Shown here: one piece after another, positions 19,054 through 27,511 of the stretch | How the letters are laid out: each line of letters opens with the position of its first letter | Position numbering within the stretch: position 1 is the first letter of the stretch | Origin: Paraglaciecola arctica | GTDB taxonomy: Bacteria; Pseudomonadota; Gammaproteobacteria; Enterobacterales; Alteromonadaceae | NCBI RefSeq assembly: GCF_018861065.1 | Contig: NZ_JAHKQO010000019.1 | Coordinates: 110,401-174,400 of the forward strand | Direction: 5' to 3' | Length of the DNA stretch: 64,000 bases | The notes under the pieces: generated by a model | Database searches by the model: none | What the model was told of the DNA's origin: nothing | Seen by the model: the letters and a program-made list of their open reading frames with translations, nothing else | Made by a program: the position numbers and the translations under genes

Positions 19054-20108
19054 CGCCGTCTTCTATATCTCAAGAGTCGCTAAAAGGAAACTCCGCGAAT
19101 AAAATTAAAGGAGCCCACGTTTTTGAGAATCAAGATGCCGATAAAGCGACTAAACCAAACGTAAAACCCGCAATTATGGTTACTGATCTTGAGTCAGTTG
19201 AGGTAACTGACGAGGCTATTCCTGATAGCTTATCAATGCCGTACCCAGAAGAATTAACCTCTAAAAAAAGAGGGCGAAAATGGACAGTACTATTATTTGT
19301 CATCATATTATTAGCGAGTAGCGCAGAATTAGTCTTATTTGTTATCGCTATGGTTGAACAAATGGATTGGTTAGCTGGTGTTTGGCTAGCTATCTTTTCG
19401 GTTTTGGGCATTGTATGCATGCGACAAATCTATATTGAATACCGAGGACTCAAACAACTTAAACGTCAAGAAATAGTGCGTGCTCAATCTGAGCAAATGG
19501 CCGCTACTAGTGTAATTGGATTGGCAGAACAACATTGCCTGAAAATTGCCGACAGTCTGCCAAAGAATTACCAGAGTTTGGTTGTTTCTTGGCGCGATAG
19601 TATTGATTCCCATCATTCCGATAGTGAGGTGTTAGCTTTGTTTGAACACCAAGTGTTAGCCCCTATCGATAAACTGGCGTTAAAACAAGTCAGCAGTAAT
19701 GCCTCAGCAGCGAGTGTCATGATAGCGGTGAGTCCTTTTGCCTTGCTGGATATGTTGATAGTACTTTGGCGGAATATTCGCATGATAAACCAAGTTAGCA
19801 ACATTTATGGATTACATTTGGGCTATTGGGGTCGAATAAGTTTGATCCGTAATATTTTCCATACAATGTTGTATGCAGGGGCCGCTGAAATTTTATCTGA
19901 TGCGGGTAACTACGCTTTAGGTGCCGGACTAACCGGTAAAATTTCCACGCGTATTGCACAAGGAATGGGGGCCGGAGTACTTACTGCGCGGATAGGTCTA
20001 AAAGCCATTAATGAAAGTCGTCCATTGCCTTGGTTAAAAGAAACCAAACCGGGTTTATCAGGTATTAGCAAGCAGCTGTTAGCCGACCTAAACTCTCGTC
20101 TAGGCTGA
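19050..20108 (+). CDS. ycjF: YcjF family inner-membrane protein (TIGR01620)
   Basis: 352 residues: a polar N-terminal 80, then two close transmembrane helices (TVLLFVIILLASSAELVLFVIAMV and LAGVWLAIFSVLGIVCM), and a C-terminal domain with further hydrophobic stretches (GAGLTGKISTRIAQGMGAGVLTARIGL). It is the constant partner of YcjX and part of the psp response. The start codon sits inside the ycjX stop region (ATGA overlap). Its biochemical role is unknown. Confidence 0.9.
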   Translation: MTPSSISQESLKGNSANKIKGAHVFENQDADKATKPNVKPAIMVTDLESVEVTDEAIPDSLSMPYPEELTSKKRGRKWTVLLFVIILLASSAELVLFVIAMVEQMDWLAGVWLAIFSVLGIVCMRQIYIEYRGLKQLKRQEIVRAQSEQMAATSVIGLAEQHCLKIADSLPKNYQSLVVSWRDSIDSHHSDSEVLALFEHQVLAPIDKLALKQVSSNASAASVMIAVSPFALLDMLIVLWRNIRMINQVSNIYGLHLGYWGRISLIRNIFHTMLYAGAAEILSDAGNYALGAGLTGKISTRIAQGMGAGVLTARIGLKAINESRPLPWLKETKPGLSGISKQLLADLNSRLG

Positions 20109-20157
20109 TAATTTGTAGCCTTGTTAGTGAATTTTAGCCCGTAAGATGTTAATGGTT

Positions 20158-20175
20158 TGTAAGCTTTTATTTACA
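20158..20175 (+). promoter_or_regulatory. TyrR box upstream of phhA
   Basis: TGTAAGCTTTTATTTACA matches the TyrR consensus TGTAAA-N6-TTTACA at 11 of 12 fixed positions, and the flanking T and A extend the dyad. It lies 96 bp before phhA, with tyrR as the next gene. In pseudomonads the TyrR homologue PhhR activates phhA. Confidence 0.75.
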
Positions 20176-20270
20176 AAGTTATTACTGGGCTAATGTTGAG
20201 CCAAGGCTTTCGATTTATGAGGGGATGAGTACAATTTTGCATGGAATAGCTAACAAATTAGTGTGATTTT

Positions 20271-21071
20271 ATGTCAAAAAAAACTCGTTATGAGTCTCAT
20301 CAACCGGATGAGAGAGGCCTCGTAAATTGGAGCGAGAAAGAAAATAAAGTTTGGTCAGCATTGTTGCAAAAACAATCAGAATTGCTTGAAGGTCGAGCAT
20401 GTGATGAATATATTCACGGACTAGAGTTACTTAACTTACCTACTGAACGAATCCCTCAATTATCAGAAGTCAATTCAACTTTGTTAAAAACAACAGGGTG
20501 GCAAGTTAAACAAGTACCATCTTTGATAAATTTTGATGATTTCTTTCGATTATTGGCGAACAAACAATTCCCTGTCGCGACATTTATACGCTCGGATGAA
20601 GAGTTTGAGTACCTACAAGAGCCTGATATATTCCATGAAATTTTTGGGCATTGTCCCTTATTAACTAATCCAGCTTTTGCGCATTTTACGCATACCTATG
20701 GAAAACTCGGCTACAGTGCAAGTAAACTGGATAGGGCATTTTTAGCTAGGCTGTATTGGTTTACCGTTGAGTTTGGGTTAGTCAATACGACTAAAGGTAC
20801 TCGAATTTACGGGGGAGGGCTTTTATCGTCACCTGGCGAGACAATTCATGCTCTTGAATCAGGTGATTGTGTGCACTGTGCAATGCAGCCATTAGATGCC
20901 TTAAGAACCCCTTACCGTATTGATATTATGCAACCGATTTATTATGTGCTGGACTCCTTTGACTCACTTTTTGATATCGCTGAAATGGATATCATGACTT
21001 TGGTCGAAAGAGCCAAAAGTTTAGGATTGTTTGCGCCAAGGTTTTTACCAAAACAGAAACAAGCCGGTTGA
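20271..21071 (+). CDS. phhA: phenylalanine 4-monooxygenase (phenylalanine hydroxylase)
   Basis: Iron- and tetrahydropterin-dependent enzyme converting phenylalanine to tyrosine, the entry to aromatic amino acid catabolism. 266 residues, the bacterial single-domain length with no ACT regulatory domain. The iron ligands are seen as HEIFGH (His122, His127) and FTVEFG (Glu167). RIYGGGLLSSPGE is the active-site loop. The start ATG has only a weak Shine-Dalgarno. A near-perfect TyrR box lies upstream and tyrR lies downstream. No 4a-carbinolamine dehydratase gene (phhB) is adjacent. Confidence 0.96.
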   Translation: MSKKTRYESHQPDERGLVNWSEKENKVWSALLQKQSELLEGRACDEYIHGLELLNLPTERIPQLSEVNSTLLKTTGWQVKQVPSLINFDDFFRLLANKQFPVATFIRSDEEFEYLQEPDIFHEIFGHCPLLTNPAFAHFTHTYGKLGYSASKLDRAFLARLYWFTVEFGLVNTTKGTRIYGGGLLSSPGETIHALESGDCVHCAMQPLDALRTPYRIDIMQPIYYVLDSFDSLFDIAEMDIMTLVERAKSLGLFAPRFLPKQKQAG

Positions 21072-21118
21072 TAGAGAGACAAGTCTAAACATCCTTTCAT
21101 TAATTGTTGGACCCTTAT

Positions 21119-21144
21119 TTGCGCCTATACACGAATAGGCGCAA
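21119..21144. terminator. hairpin after phhA
   Basis: TTGCGCCTAT, six-base loop, ATAGGCGCAA is a perfect 10-bp stem 47 bp after the phhA stop. It lacks a T-tract on the plus strand, so termination is only likely. Confidence 0.45.
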
Positions 21145-21373
21145 TTAAAAACTGTTGCCGCCTGATACTAACCAACTAAGTATTACTCAATGTTATCTCT
21201 ATATTTCTTGGCGATTTTGTTCCTATTGATTATTGCGAATAGCAATCTGTTATCAAACTAAAACAGACTTGAGCAGGATCGGTAATATTTGACCCAATAT
21301 ATATCGTTAGCTAAACAAGGTTCTTCACCTTGTATCAAGTGAAGGCTAATAACGCTGTCTAACCTTAATCAAT

Positions 21374-21391
21374 TGTAATAATATCTTTACG
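21374..21391 (+). promoter_or_regulatory. candidate TyrR box upstream of tyrR
   Basis: TGTAATAATATCTTTACG matches TGTAAA-N6-TTTACA at 10 of 12 positions with exact spacing. It ends 47 bp before the tyrR start, a position fit for autorepression. Between phhA and tyrR (about 370 bp) nothing else beyond the hairpin at 21119 was seen. Confidence 0.5.
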
Positions 21392-21438
21392 TTTACCCTG
21401 TTTGGGTTGGTCTAGTTGAGTATTAAATGAGGTTGTAA

Positions 21439-22998
21439 ATGCGCTTAGAAGTAAACTGCCAAGATCGCTTAGGAATTGCCCAAGACGTATTAGATATATT
21501 AGTCGAACATGAAATTGATCTGCGCGGGATTGAGATAGATGAACAAGGGAAAATATTCTTAAATTTTCCCAATATGGAATTTGCAGACTTTCAACACTTG
21601 ATGCCCCAAATACGAAAAATAGAGGGGATAGAAGATGTAAAAACCACGCCATTTATGCCTATAGAAAGAGAGCAATACCAACTTAAGGCACTACTGCAGA
21701 CCTTACCTGACCCCGTTTTTTCGGTTGATACCAAAGGTAGAATTATCCTAATCAATGATGCCGTAGTAACAAATTTAGAAATTCCCAGAAGTGAAATTAT
21801 CGGTAGTGATATCGCTGACTTACTAAAAGGATTTAACGTTATTCGTTGGTTGGAAGGTAAAAACCCCCAATCCCAAGCACAAAGGATTCGATTCTCAGAA
21901 CAAGATTATTTGCTTGATATGTTGCCTGTTATGGTTCCAGACTCGGATGGCGAAGGTATATTAGCAGGCGCAGTTTTTATGCTGAAGTCAGAACTTCGTT
22001 TAGGCCAGCAACTCACTGTGTTTCATAAAGCGAGCGTAGACAGTTTTATTTCGATTCAAGCAGATAGCAAAGCAATGAAAAACGTAGTTAAAGAAGCCAA
22101 AAGGATGGCTGAATTGGATGGGCCTATTATTATTTTCGGTGAGACTGGAACTGGCAAAGAAATGCTTGCGAAAGAATGCCACGAAGCGAGTAGACGCCAT
22201 GAAGGCCAGTTTTTAAGACTAAATTGTGCCTCTTTGCCAGATAACGTAGCTGAGAATGAGTTATTTGGATGTACCCAACAGGGGAGTAATCAAGATGAAG
22301 CTAAAGTTGGTTTACTTGAACTCGCTACTGGAGGCACTTTGTTCTTGGATGAAGTAGGGGATATGTCACTGCAACTACAGGCGATATTATTGCGAGTCTT
22401 ACAAAACAATAGTTACCGAAGAATAGGAGAGGAAAACGAACGCCCAATCGATGTGAGAATAATTTGTTCGACACAAAAAGATCTAGGAAAGTTAATGCAG
22501 GACGGCGTGTTTAGGGAAGATTTGTTTTATCGACTAAATGTTCTGAGTTTAGTGCTACCGCCACTGAGAGAGCGTAAGTCAGATATTATCGCTTTAGCCG
22601 AGCGTTTCATCAAACAGCACAGTGTTAAATTAGGTCGCAAAACACCCAAAATGACCAAAGCTTGTGTTGATTATTTACATACCTATCCTTGGCCAGGAAA
22701 TGTAAAGCAGCTTGAAAACGCGCTTTACCGAGCGGTTTCTTTATTAGAAGGCAACGAATTAGACCGAGAGAACATTCAATTGCCTTCGTGCTCAGCTACA
22801 GCAAGTTTTGTATCAGAAGAATTTTCGGGAAGTTTAGATGATGAGGTTAAGCGTTTTGAAAAAGATATTTTAATGCGCTTGTATCCTAGTTATCCAAGTA
22901 CTAGGCAATTGGCAAAAAAGCTAGGTTTGAGTCATACGGCCGTTGCCAATAAATTGCGAGACTATGGCATTAATAGAAAAACTGTAAAAATAGTGTGA
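21439..22998 (+). CDS. tyrR: aromatic amino acid regulator TyrR
   Basis: 519 residues: N-terminal ACT domain (MRLEVNCQDRLGIAQDVLDIL), PAS domain (about 80-190), AAA+ domain with GETGTGKE (about 234-241) and GGTLFLDEVGD, and a C-terminal HTH (STRQLAKKLGLSHTAVANKL). The GAFTGA loop is replaced by GCTQQGSNQDE, as in E. coli TyrR. It therefore should act on sigma-70 promoters and not sigma-54. It senses tyrosine and phenylalanine and binds TyrR boxes, two of which are visible nearby. Confidence 0.95.
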   Translation: MRLEVNCQDRLGIAQDVLDILVEHEIDLRGIEIDEQGKIFLNFPNMEFADFQHLMPQIRKIEGIEDVKTTPFMPIEREQYQLKALLQTLPDPVFSVDTKGRIILINDAVVTNLEIPRSEIIGSDIADLLKGFNVIRWLEGKNPQSQAQRIRFSEQDYLLDMLPVMVPDSDGEGILAGAVFMLKSELRLGQQLTVFHKASVDSFISIQADSKAMKNVVKEAKRMAELDGPIIIFGETGTGKEMLAKECHEASRRHEGQFLRLNCASLPDNVAENELFGCTQQGSNQDEAKVGLLELATGGTLFLDEVGDMSLQLQAILLRVLQNNSYRRIGEENERPIDVRIICSTQKDLGKLMQDGVFREDLFYRLNVLSLVLPPLRERKSDIIALAERFIKQHSVKLGRKTPKMTKACVDYLHTYPWPGNVKQLENALYRAVSLLEGNELDRENIQLPSCSATASFVSEEFSGSLDDEVKRFEKDILMRLYPSYPSTRQLAKKLGLSHTAVANKLRDYGINRKTVKIV

Positions 22999-23078
22999 GT
23001 GACTTTTTTGAAAAATTGGGGCTATTGATAATGCTAGATAGCCCAATAAGAAATCGAAGTCTGTTGTGTTAAAAGCGC

Positions 23079-23099
23079 CTGCTAGTAAAAAACTAGCAG
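23079..23099. terminator. hairpin between tyrR and the Lrp-type gene
   Basis: CTGCTAGT, loop AAAAA, ACTAGCAG: an 8-bp perfect stem 6 bp after the end of the minus-strand regulator gene. It can serve both convergent genes, though flanking T-tracts are short. Confidence 0.5.
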
Positions 23100-23105
23100 A
23101 TTCAT

Positions 23106-23573
23106 CTATAAATTTTTAATTGGCAATTCAGTGGTATTTTTTACTTGTTTTAGGGCAAAAGTAGAGCTTAGGTGGTCAACTAGGGGAAGGTTAGTCAATT
23201 TGGTTTTAAGTAAATGTTCATATTCTTCAATACTTTCTACTACCACCTTCAGTAAATAGTCTTTATCGCCACTTGTGGTATGACATTCAACTATTGATTC
23301 AATACTTTGTACCGCTTTTTCAAAGTCATTTAAGGATTCACCATCATGATTTTTTAGGGTGACATAAATAAAAACTGACACGCCTAAATTTAACTTCTTG
23401 TTATCTAATAAGGTAACTTTCTGCAAAATAATTTTGTCAGCTTCTAGACGTTTTACTCTTCTCCAACAGGGAGTATGTGACAAACCCACTTTTTGACTTA
23501 AGTCTGCCATTGATACCGTCGCGTCCTTTTGCATTACTCGCAAAATTTCCCGATCGAATTTATCTAATTTCAT
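23106..23573 (-). CDS. Lrp/AsnC family transcriptional regulator
   Basis: 155 residues. N-terminal HTH (DREILRVMQKDATVSMADLSQKVGLSHTPCWRRVKRL) and C-terminal RAM ligand-binding domain with CHTTSGDKDYLLKVV are both typical. It is divergent from the leucine dehydrogenase gene, 215 bp apart, so it is probably its amino-acid-responsive regulator, a BkdR-like role. The ligand is inferred to be a branched-chain amino acid. Confidence 0.92.
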   Translation of the reverse strand: MKLDKFDREILRVMQKDATVSMADLSQKVGLSHTPCWRRVKRLEADKIILQKVTLLDNKKLNLGVSVFIYVTLKNHDGESLNDFEKAVQSIESIVECHTTSGDKDYLLKVVVESIEEYEHLLKTKLTNLPLVDHLSSTFALKQVKNTTELPIKNL

Positions 23574-23788
23574 AAAATATCTTTTTAACTAAGAGAAAAA
23601 AACTAAGCTCGTAGCATGATGAAAGTTTAATTCTTTTTCAAGACAAAAATGAGGATATTTATCCTAGTGTCTCATTTCTTTTACGATTTATTCTTATAAC
23701 TGAATTGGTTGCTTTAAAAAGTCGCAAAAGACGTCCTATATCTTTCGCGATATGATCGCTTTATTAGTCTAGAAAACGAGAGAATAAA

Positions 23789-24838
23789 ATGTCGGTTTTT
23801 GAGCATAGCGAATTTGACGAACATGAACACGTAGCTTTTCATCAAGATAAAGTCTCAGGATTAAAAGCAATCATTGCTGTGCATAATTCGAATCTTGGAA
23901 ACGCCTTAGGTGGTTGTCGAATGTGGCCGTATATGAGTGATGAAGAAGCGGTGCGAGATGTTTTGAGGTTATCTAAAGGTATGACCTATAAAGCGGCGAT
24001 GGCTGGCCTGAAACAAGGAGGAGGCAAAGCCGTAATTTTTGGTAACCCGCGTACTGAAAAAACGCCTGAAAAAATGTTAGCTATGGGTAAATTTATTGAT
24101 AGTTTGTCAGGGCAATATATCAGTGCTGAAGACTCAGGTTTAACAGTTGATGATTTGAAATTAATGGGGCAACAAACTGATTTTGTCTCAGGAATACAGG
24201 CTAAGTATCATATCAATTCTGAACCCGCCGACGGTAATCCGGCACCCTCAACAGCTTACGGCGTCTACGTTGGTTTAAAGGCAACGGTTAAATATTCAAT
24301 GAATTCAGATTTAAAAGATGTGAAAGTGGCAATTCAGGGATTAGGTCATGTGGGAATTCGTTTAGCTAAACATTTACATAACCAAGGTGCCAAGTTATAT
24401 GTGACTGATATTCATCCGGAAAATATTGAAAAAGCCGTGAATGAGTTCTCTGCGGTTGCCGTAGCGCCTAATGATATCTACGACCTAGATGTTGATGTAT
24501 TTGCCCCCTGTGCCATGGGAGCCGTACTTAATGAAGAAAATATCGATAAATTGAACGTGAAAGTCATTGCTGGGGCTGCAAATAATCAATTGGCAAAAGA
24601 ATCACTCGGACAATTATTAACTGACAAGGGCATAGTGTACGCTCCAGATTATGTGATAAACGCAGGTGGCATAATTGACATTTACCATCAGTCAATCGCT
24701 AGCTCTGATAGAGAGTTGAGAGAGCATATCGAAAAAATAAGCAATACGCTCCTAGAAATATACCATCGCGCTCAGTCGCAAGGAATTGCCACTAATATTG
24801 TCGCCAATGAAATTGCCGAAGAACGATTTGGTAAATAA
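23789..24838 (+). CDS. leucine dehydrogenase (Glu/Leu/Phe/Val dehydrogenase family)
   Basis: 349 residues. NAD-dependent oxidative deamination of leucine and other branched-chain amino acids to 2-oxo acids. GGCRMWPY and KGMTYKAAMAGLKQGGGKAVI hold the substrate and catalytic lysines, SAEDSGLTVDDL follows, and IQGLGHVGIRLAKHL is the Rossmann nucleotide loop. Leucine, valine or phenylalanine preference cannot be fixed by eye; length and overall sequence favour leucine dehydrogenase (ldh/bcd). It is divergent from an Lrp-type regulator and close to other amino-acid catabolic genes. Confidence 0.9.
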   Translation: MSVFEHSEFDEHEHVAFHQDKVSGLKAIIAVHNSNLGNALGGCRMWPYMSDEEAVRDVLRLSKGMTYKAAMAGLKQGGGKAVIFGNPRTEKTPEKMLAMGKFIDSLSGQYISAEDSGLTVDDLKLMGQQTDFVSGIQAKYHINSEPADGNPAPSTAYGVYVGLKATVKYSMNSDLKDVKVAIQGLGHVGIRLAKHLHNQGAKLYVTDIHPENIEKAVNEFSAVAVAPNDIYDLDVDVFAPCAMGAVLNEENIDKLNVKVIAGAANNQLAKESLGQLLTDKGIVYAPDYVINAGGIIDIYHQSIASSDRELREHIEKISNTLLEIYHRAQSQGIATNIVANEIAEERFGK

Positions 24839-24860
24839 TTAAATTGTCCTTAAAAGTGGG

Positions 24861-24889
24861 TTGCATATAACATTAGCTTTGTTCATAAT
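24861..24889 (+). promoter_or_regulatory. promoter of the 4.5S RNA gene
   Basis: TTGCAT, 17-bp spacer, CATAAT, followed by a GC-rich discriminator GCGCCCGCC. This is the make-up of growth-rate-controlled stable RNA promoters. The predicted start near 24896 leaves about 40 nt of leader to be removed. Confidence 0.65.
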
Positions 24890-24935
24890 GCGCCCGCCTT
24901 AATGAGAACAACAAGTTTTGAGTAAGGTTTTTCAA

Positions 24936-25048
24936 TGGTGACCTTTCGGTCCCCTCGCAATGATACTTTGTGAACCCGGTCAGGCCTGGAAGGGAGCAGC
25001 CGCAGCAAACGACTCATGTGCCGAGGTGTGGCTGGAAGGGCACCACCA
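24936..25048 (+). ncRNA. ffs: signal recognition particle 4.5S RNA
   Basis: About 113 nt, ends pairing TGGTG with CACCA. The universal SRP domain IV is present: GGTCAGGCCTGGAAGGGAGC, with the GGAA tetraloop, then AGCCGCAGC, and the distal strand TGTGCCGAGGTGTGGCTGG, giving one long hairpin as in E. coli. It works with Ffh in co-translational targeting. A good promoter precedes it. No T-tract terminator is obvious between it and the next gene. Confidence 0.93.
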
Positions 25049-25197
25049 ATCCTACGGATACCATTTTGTTTCAATGTGTACAAGTGTACCTTTGATACGC
25101 TTCGATGTTCATCAAAAAATCCAAATGAGTTCATTTACTTGACAGCATCAGTGTGTTCTATAATCTGCTGTGTTTGTGGTAAATATAGGTTTGTTTA

Positions 25198-26799
25198 ATG
25201 AGTAAAAATACGGTCAGCAAAAATCTTCCCTCTGAAATGCTTGCGCACGAACTAACTCGGGCTGCTAAGGCTTTGGAAATCGGCGATTTTAGACTGGTCA
25301 TAGAGATTACTAAAGGGTTGTTGCGTACCGACAATAAAATACCCGAAGCGCATTTTTTGATTGCCAGAGTGGCGATCGAAACGCAACAATTGGAAATTGC
25401 TTTAAAAGCCCTTGAAACCGCGGTAGAACTTGATGCTTTGGCCTCAGAGTATTGGGCGTTTTTGGCATTGGTCTATTGTCAAATTGGTAACATGGCGAAA
25501 GCTGAAAAATCGGTATTTAGAGCTCAGCAAATCGGTAGTAACCAATCTTATGTATTGCATCCTATGGCACATGTAATGAGTGTGTTAGGACACACCACCG
25601 AAGCAATACAAAATTTAAAAAAGGCGACGCAATTATCTCCTGAACACTCTGTATATCATAGAGCGCTGGGTGTCAGTTTGTTGGAAGCTGGTGACTTAAC
25701 AGGTGCCCAACAATCACTCTACGAAGCCGTGAGAATTAATAAATACGATGCAGAGTCTTGGTGGAGCTTGTCTTCATTGGTGAAGGCAAAAGACAATGAT
25801 ATGGCAGAGCAAATAGTTGCCATTATGGCGGGGACTAATGTTAATCCCAGACAGCGCGCGTTTTTAGGTTATGCTGCAGGCAAATTATTTGAAGATACAC
25901 AGTGTTGGCAGCAAGCGTTTAAAGCCTTTGAGTTTGGCGCCAAGGCCAAACGGAGTCTTGTGGATTATGATCATTCTCATGCCCAAAACACTTTTGCAAC
26001 TATTAAAGCTGTGTGTACTAGTGATTGGTTACAAACCGCAGTTGATGAGAATAATGAAATCGCCCCAATATTTATTGTAGGGCAACCAAGAACGGGCACT
26101 ACCCTGGTCGACCGAATTATTTCTAGTCATAGTCTAGTGCATTCGGCTGGTGAGCCTTTGCAAATGGCGATGTCGCTACGGGCGATATCAGCCACCCGTA
26201 CCAAAGAGTTTGTTTCTGCAGAATTAATAAGTAACGCTAGGAATATTAAAGGGGCAGATTTAGCTGAATCTTATCTGTCTGGTTTAGCCAATCTACGTGG
26301 AAAAACGCCATATTTCATCGATAAATTTCCGATGAACTTTATGTTGTTAGGGTTTATTGTAAAAGCTTTTCCTAAGGCCAAAATAATTCACGTTACTCGA
26401 GGGCCAGTCGACACATGTTTTTCGGTATTTAAGCAACTATTCGAAGAAGTTTATCCACACAGTTATGGTCAAGTTGAGATGGCTGAACATTATGTTATGT
26501 ATCGAGATTTAATGAAGCATTGGCATCAAATTATGCCAGGAAAGATTTTTGATATTGCCTATGAAAATGTCGTTTCTGACAATGAAGGGCAAGCACGTGA
26601 CTTGCTGCACTTTTTAGGTCTTGAATGGGAAGACGCATGTACAGATTTTGAAAAAAATAATACAGCTGTCGTCACTGCTAGCGCTGCACAAGTGCGTGAA
26701 AAAACCCACAGACGTTCAGTTGACCGATGGAAGCAATATAAGAAACAACTTTCACCTACACTAAAAGTATTAGAGGCTGCGGGCATTGTGTCTTCATAG
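25198..26799 (+). CDS. TPR-containing sulfotransferase (first copy)
   Basis: 533 residues. Residues about 1-260 are TPR-like helical repeats (for example EAHFLIARVAIETQQLEIALKALETAVEL). The C-terminal half is a PAPS-dependent sulfotransferase: IFIVGQPRTGTTLVDRIISSH (5'-phosphosulfate loop, near 294-302) and KIIHVTRGPVDTCFSVFKQLF (3'-phosphate site). The layout resembles tyrosylprotein sulfotransferase-like bacterial proteins; the acceptor is unknown. A good TATAAT (25159-25164) precedes it, with TTGACA only 14 bp upstream. A related protein lies at 30535, on the far side of a TonB receptor gene. Confidence 0.88.
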   Translation: MSKNTVSKNLPSEMLAHELTRAAKALEIGDFRLVIEITKGLLRTDNKIPEAHFLIARVAIETQQLEIALKALETAVELDALASEYWAFLALVYCQIGNMAKAEKSVFRAQQIGSNQSYVLHPMAHVMSVLGHTTEAIQNLKKATQLSPEHSVYHRALGVSLLEAGDLTGAQQSLYEAVRINKYDAESWWSLSSLVKAKDNDMAEQIVAIMAGTNVNPRQRAFLGYAAGKLFEDTQCWQQAFKAFEFGAKAKRSLVDYDHSHAQNTFATIKAVCTSDWLQTAVDENNEIAPIFIVGQPRTGTTLVDRIISSHSLVHSAGEPLQMAMSLRAISATRTKEFVSAELISNARNIKGADLAESYLSGLANLRGKTPYFIDKFPMNFMLLGFIVKAFPKAKIIHVTRGPVDTCFSVFKQLFEEVYPHSYGQVEMAEHYVMYRDLMKHWHQIMPGKIFDIAYENVVSDNEGQARDLLHFLGLEWEDACTDFEKNNTAVVTASAAQVREKTHRRSVDRWKQYKKQLSPTLKVLEAAGIVSS

Positions 26800-26864
26800 T
26801 ACATCAAGCCTTTGTGTAACCTATTATTTGAATACCACGCAGTTCGCCCATCTATTATTTTCCT

Positions 26865-27137
26865 TTATTTTGTCTCAGCTCTATTTTGCTCCATAAAATT
26901 TATCGCCTGACTTACCGCATTACTCGCATTCATTTCCATTTGTTGGCGTTCACTTGGCGCCAAATAAAAAGACATGTCGACTTCAAATCTAATATAACGA
27001 GGAGGGATTTGATTTAATGCAAGACAACATAAGTCAGCTAAATAATCTTCATCTTTAGACTTGTCCAAACCTAAAAACTGAATTCTCTCTAACACTAAGT
27101 GCTCGTAATAGTTATGAATATCATCGTCTAGTTTCAT
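26865..27137 (-). CDS. ComFB-like small protein
   Basis: 90 residues. IHNYYEHLVLERIQFL, LADLCCLALNQIPPRYIRFEVDMSFYLAP fits the late competence protein ComFB family (PF10719), seen in Bacillus competence operons and in many proteobacteria. The function is unclear, although ComFB proteins in cyanobacteria bind cyclic dinucleotides. It is alone on the minus strand between two plus-strand genes. The ATG at 27137 is the only reasonable start. Confidence 0.75.
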   Translation of the reverse strand: MKLDDDIHNYYEHLVLERIQFLGLDKSKDEDYLADLCCLALNQIPPRYIRFEVDMSFYLAPSERQQMEMNASNAVSQAINFMEQNRAETK

Positions 27138-27511
27138 ACTTTTGACCTTACAAGTGAATTTCGCGTTTACCGCCTACTATAAACATTAACTGGCTATTTG
27201 GCACAGTAGTCGTTCAATAAAACTTTCTATATTTACCTTTACACCAACGTTATCTTTGAAAATTAAGCGTATATTGACGTTAATTTAGTACGTTTATTCC
27301 AAAACAATCTGTTTTGGTTGAAATCTAAACTAAAATTTACTCGGTTGGTACGAAAATGCAGCTTTTTTATATATCTTATAATCTAACGCATTACTATAGT
27401 TGACCCTAATCCCTACTTCCGTATATTATCTGTTGTGAGGTTCACTACCTTTTTTATATTAAAAGTCGTTTTAACGACAACACACACTTATTGTGGTCCA
27501 GGGAGACATAC
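27138..27511 (+). promoter_or_regulatory. 374-bp leader of the Oar-type receptor gene
   Basis: No gene is visible. It is AT-rich and holds a perfect TATAAT at 27377-27382 without a matching -35, so a transcript leader of about 120 nt is possible. The end carries the strong ribosome site AGGGAGA (27500-27506) of the receptor gene. Confidence 0.35.

Noticed and set aside
25139-25164. TTGACA followed by TATAAT as a full promoter for the first sulfotransferase gene
   Set aside because: The spacer is only 14 bp, so the pair is not a normal sigma-70 promoter; the -10 may still be used with a weaker -35, and it is noted only in the gene entry.
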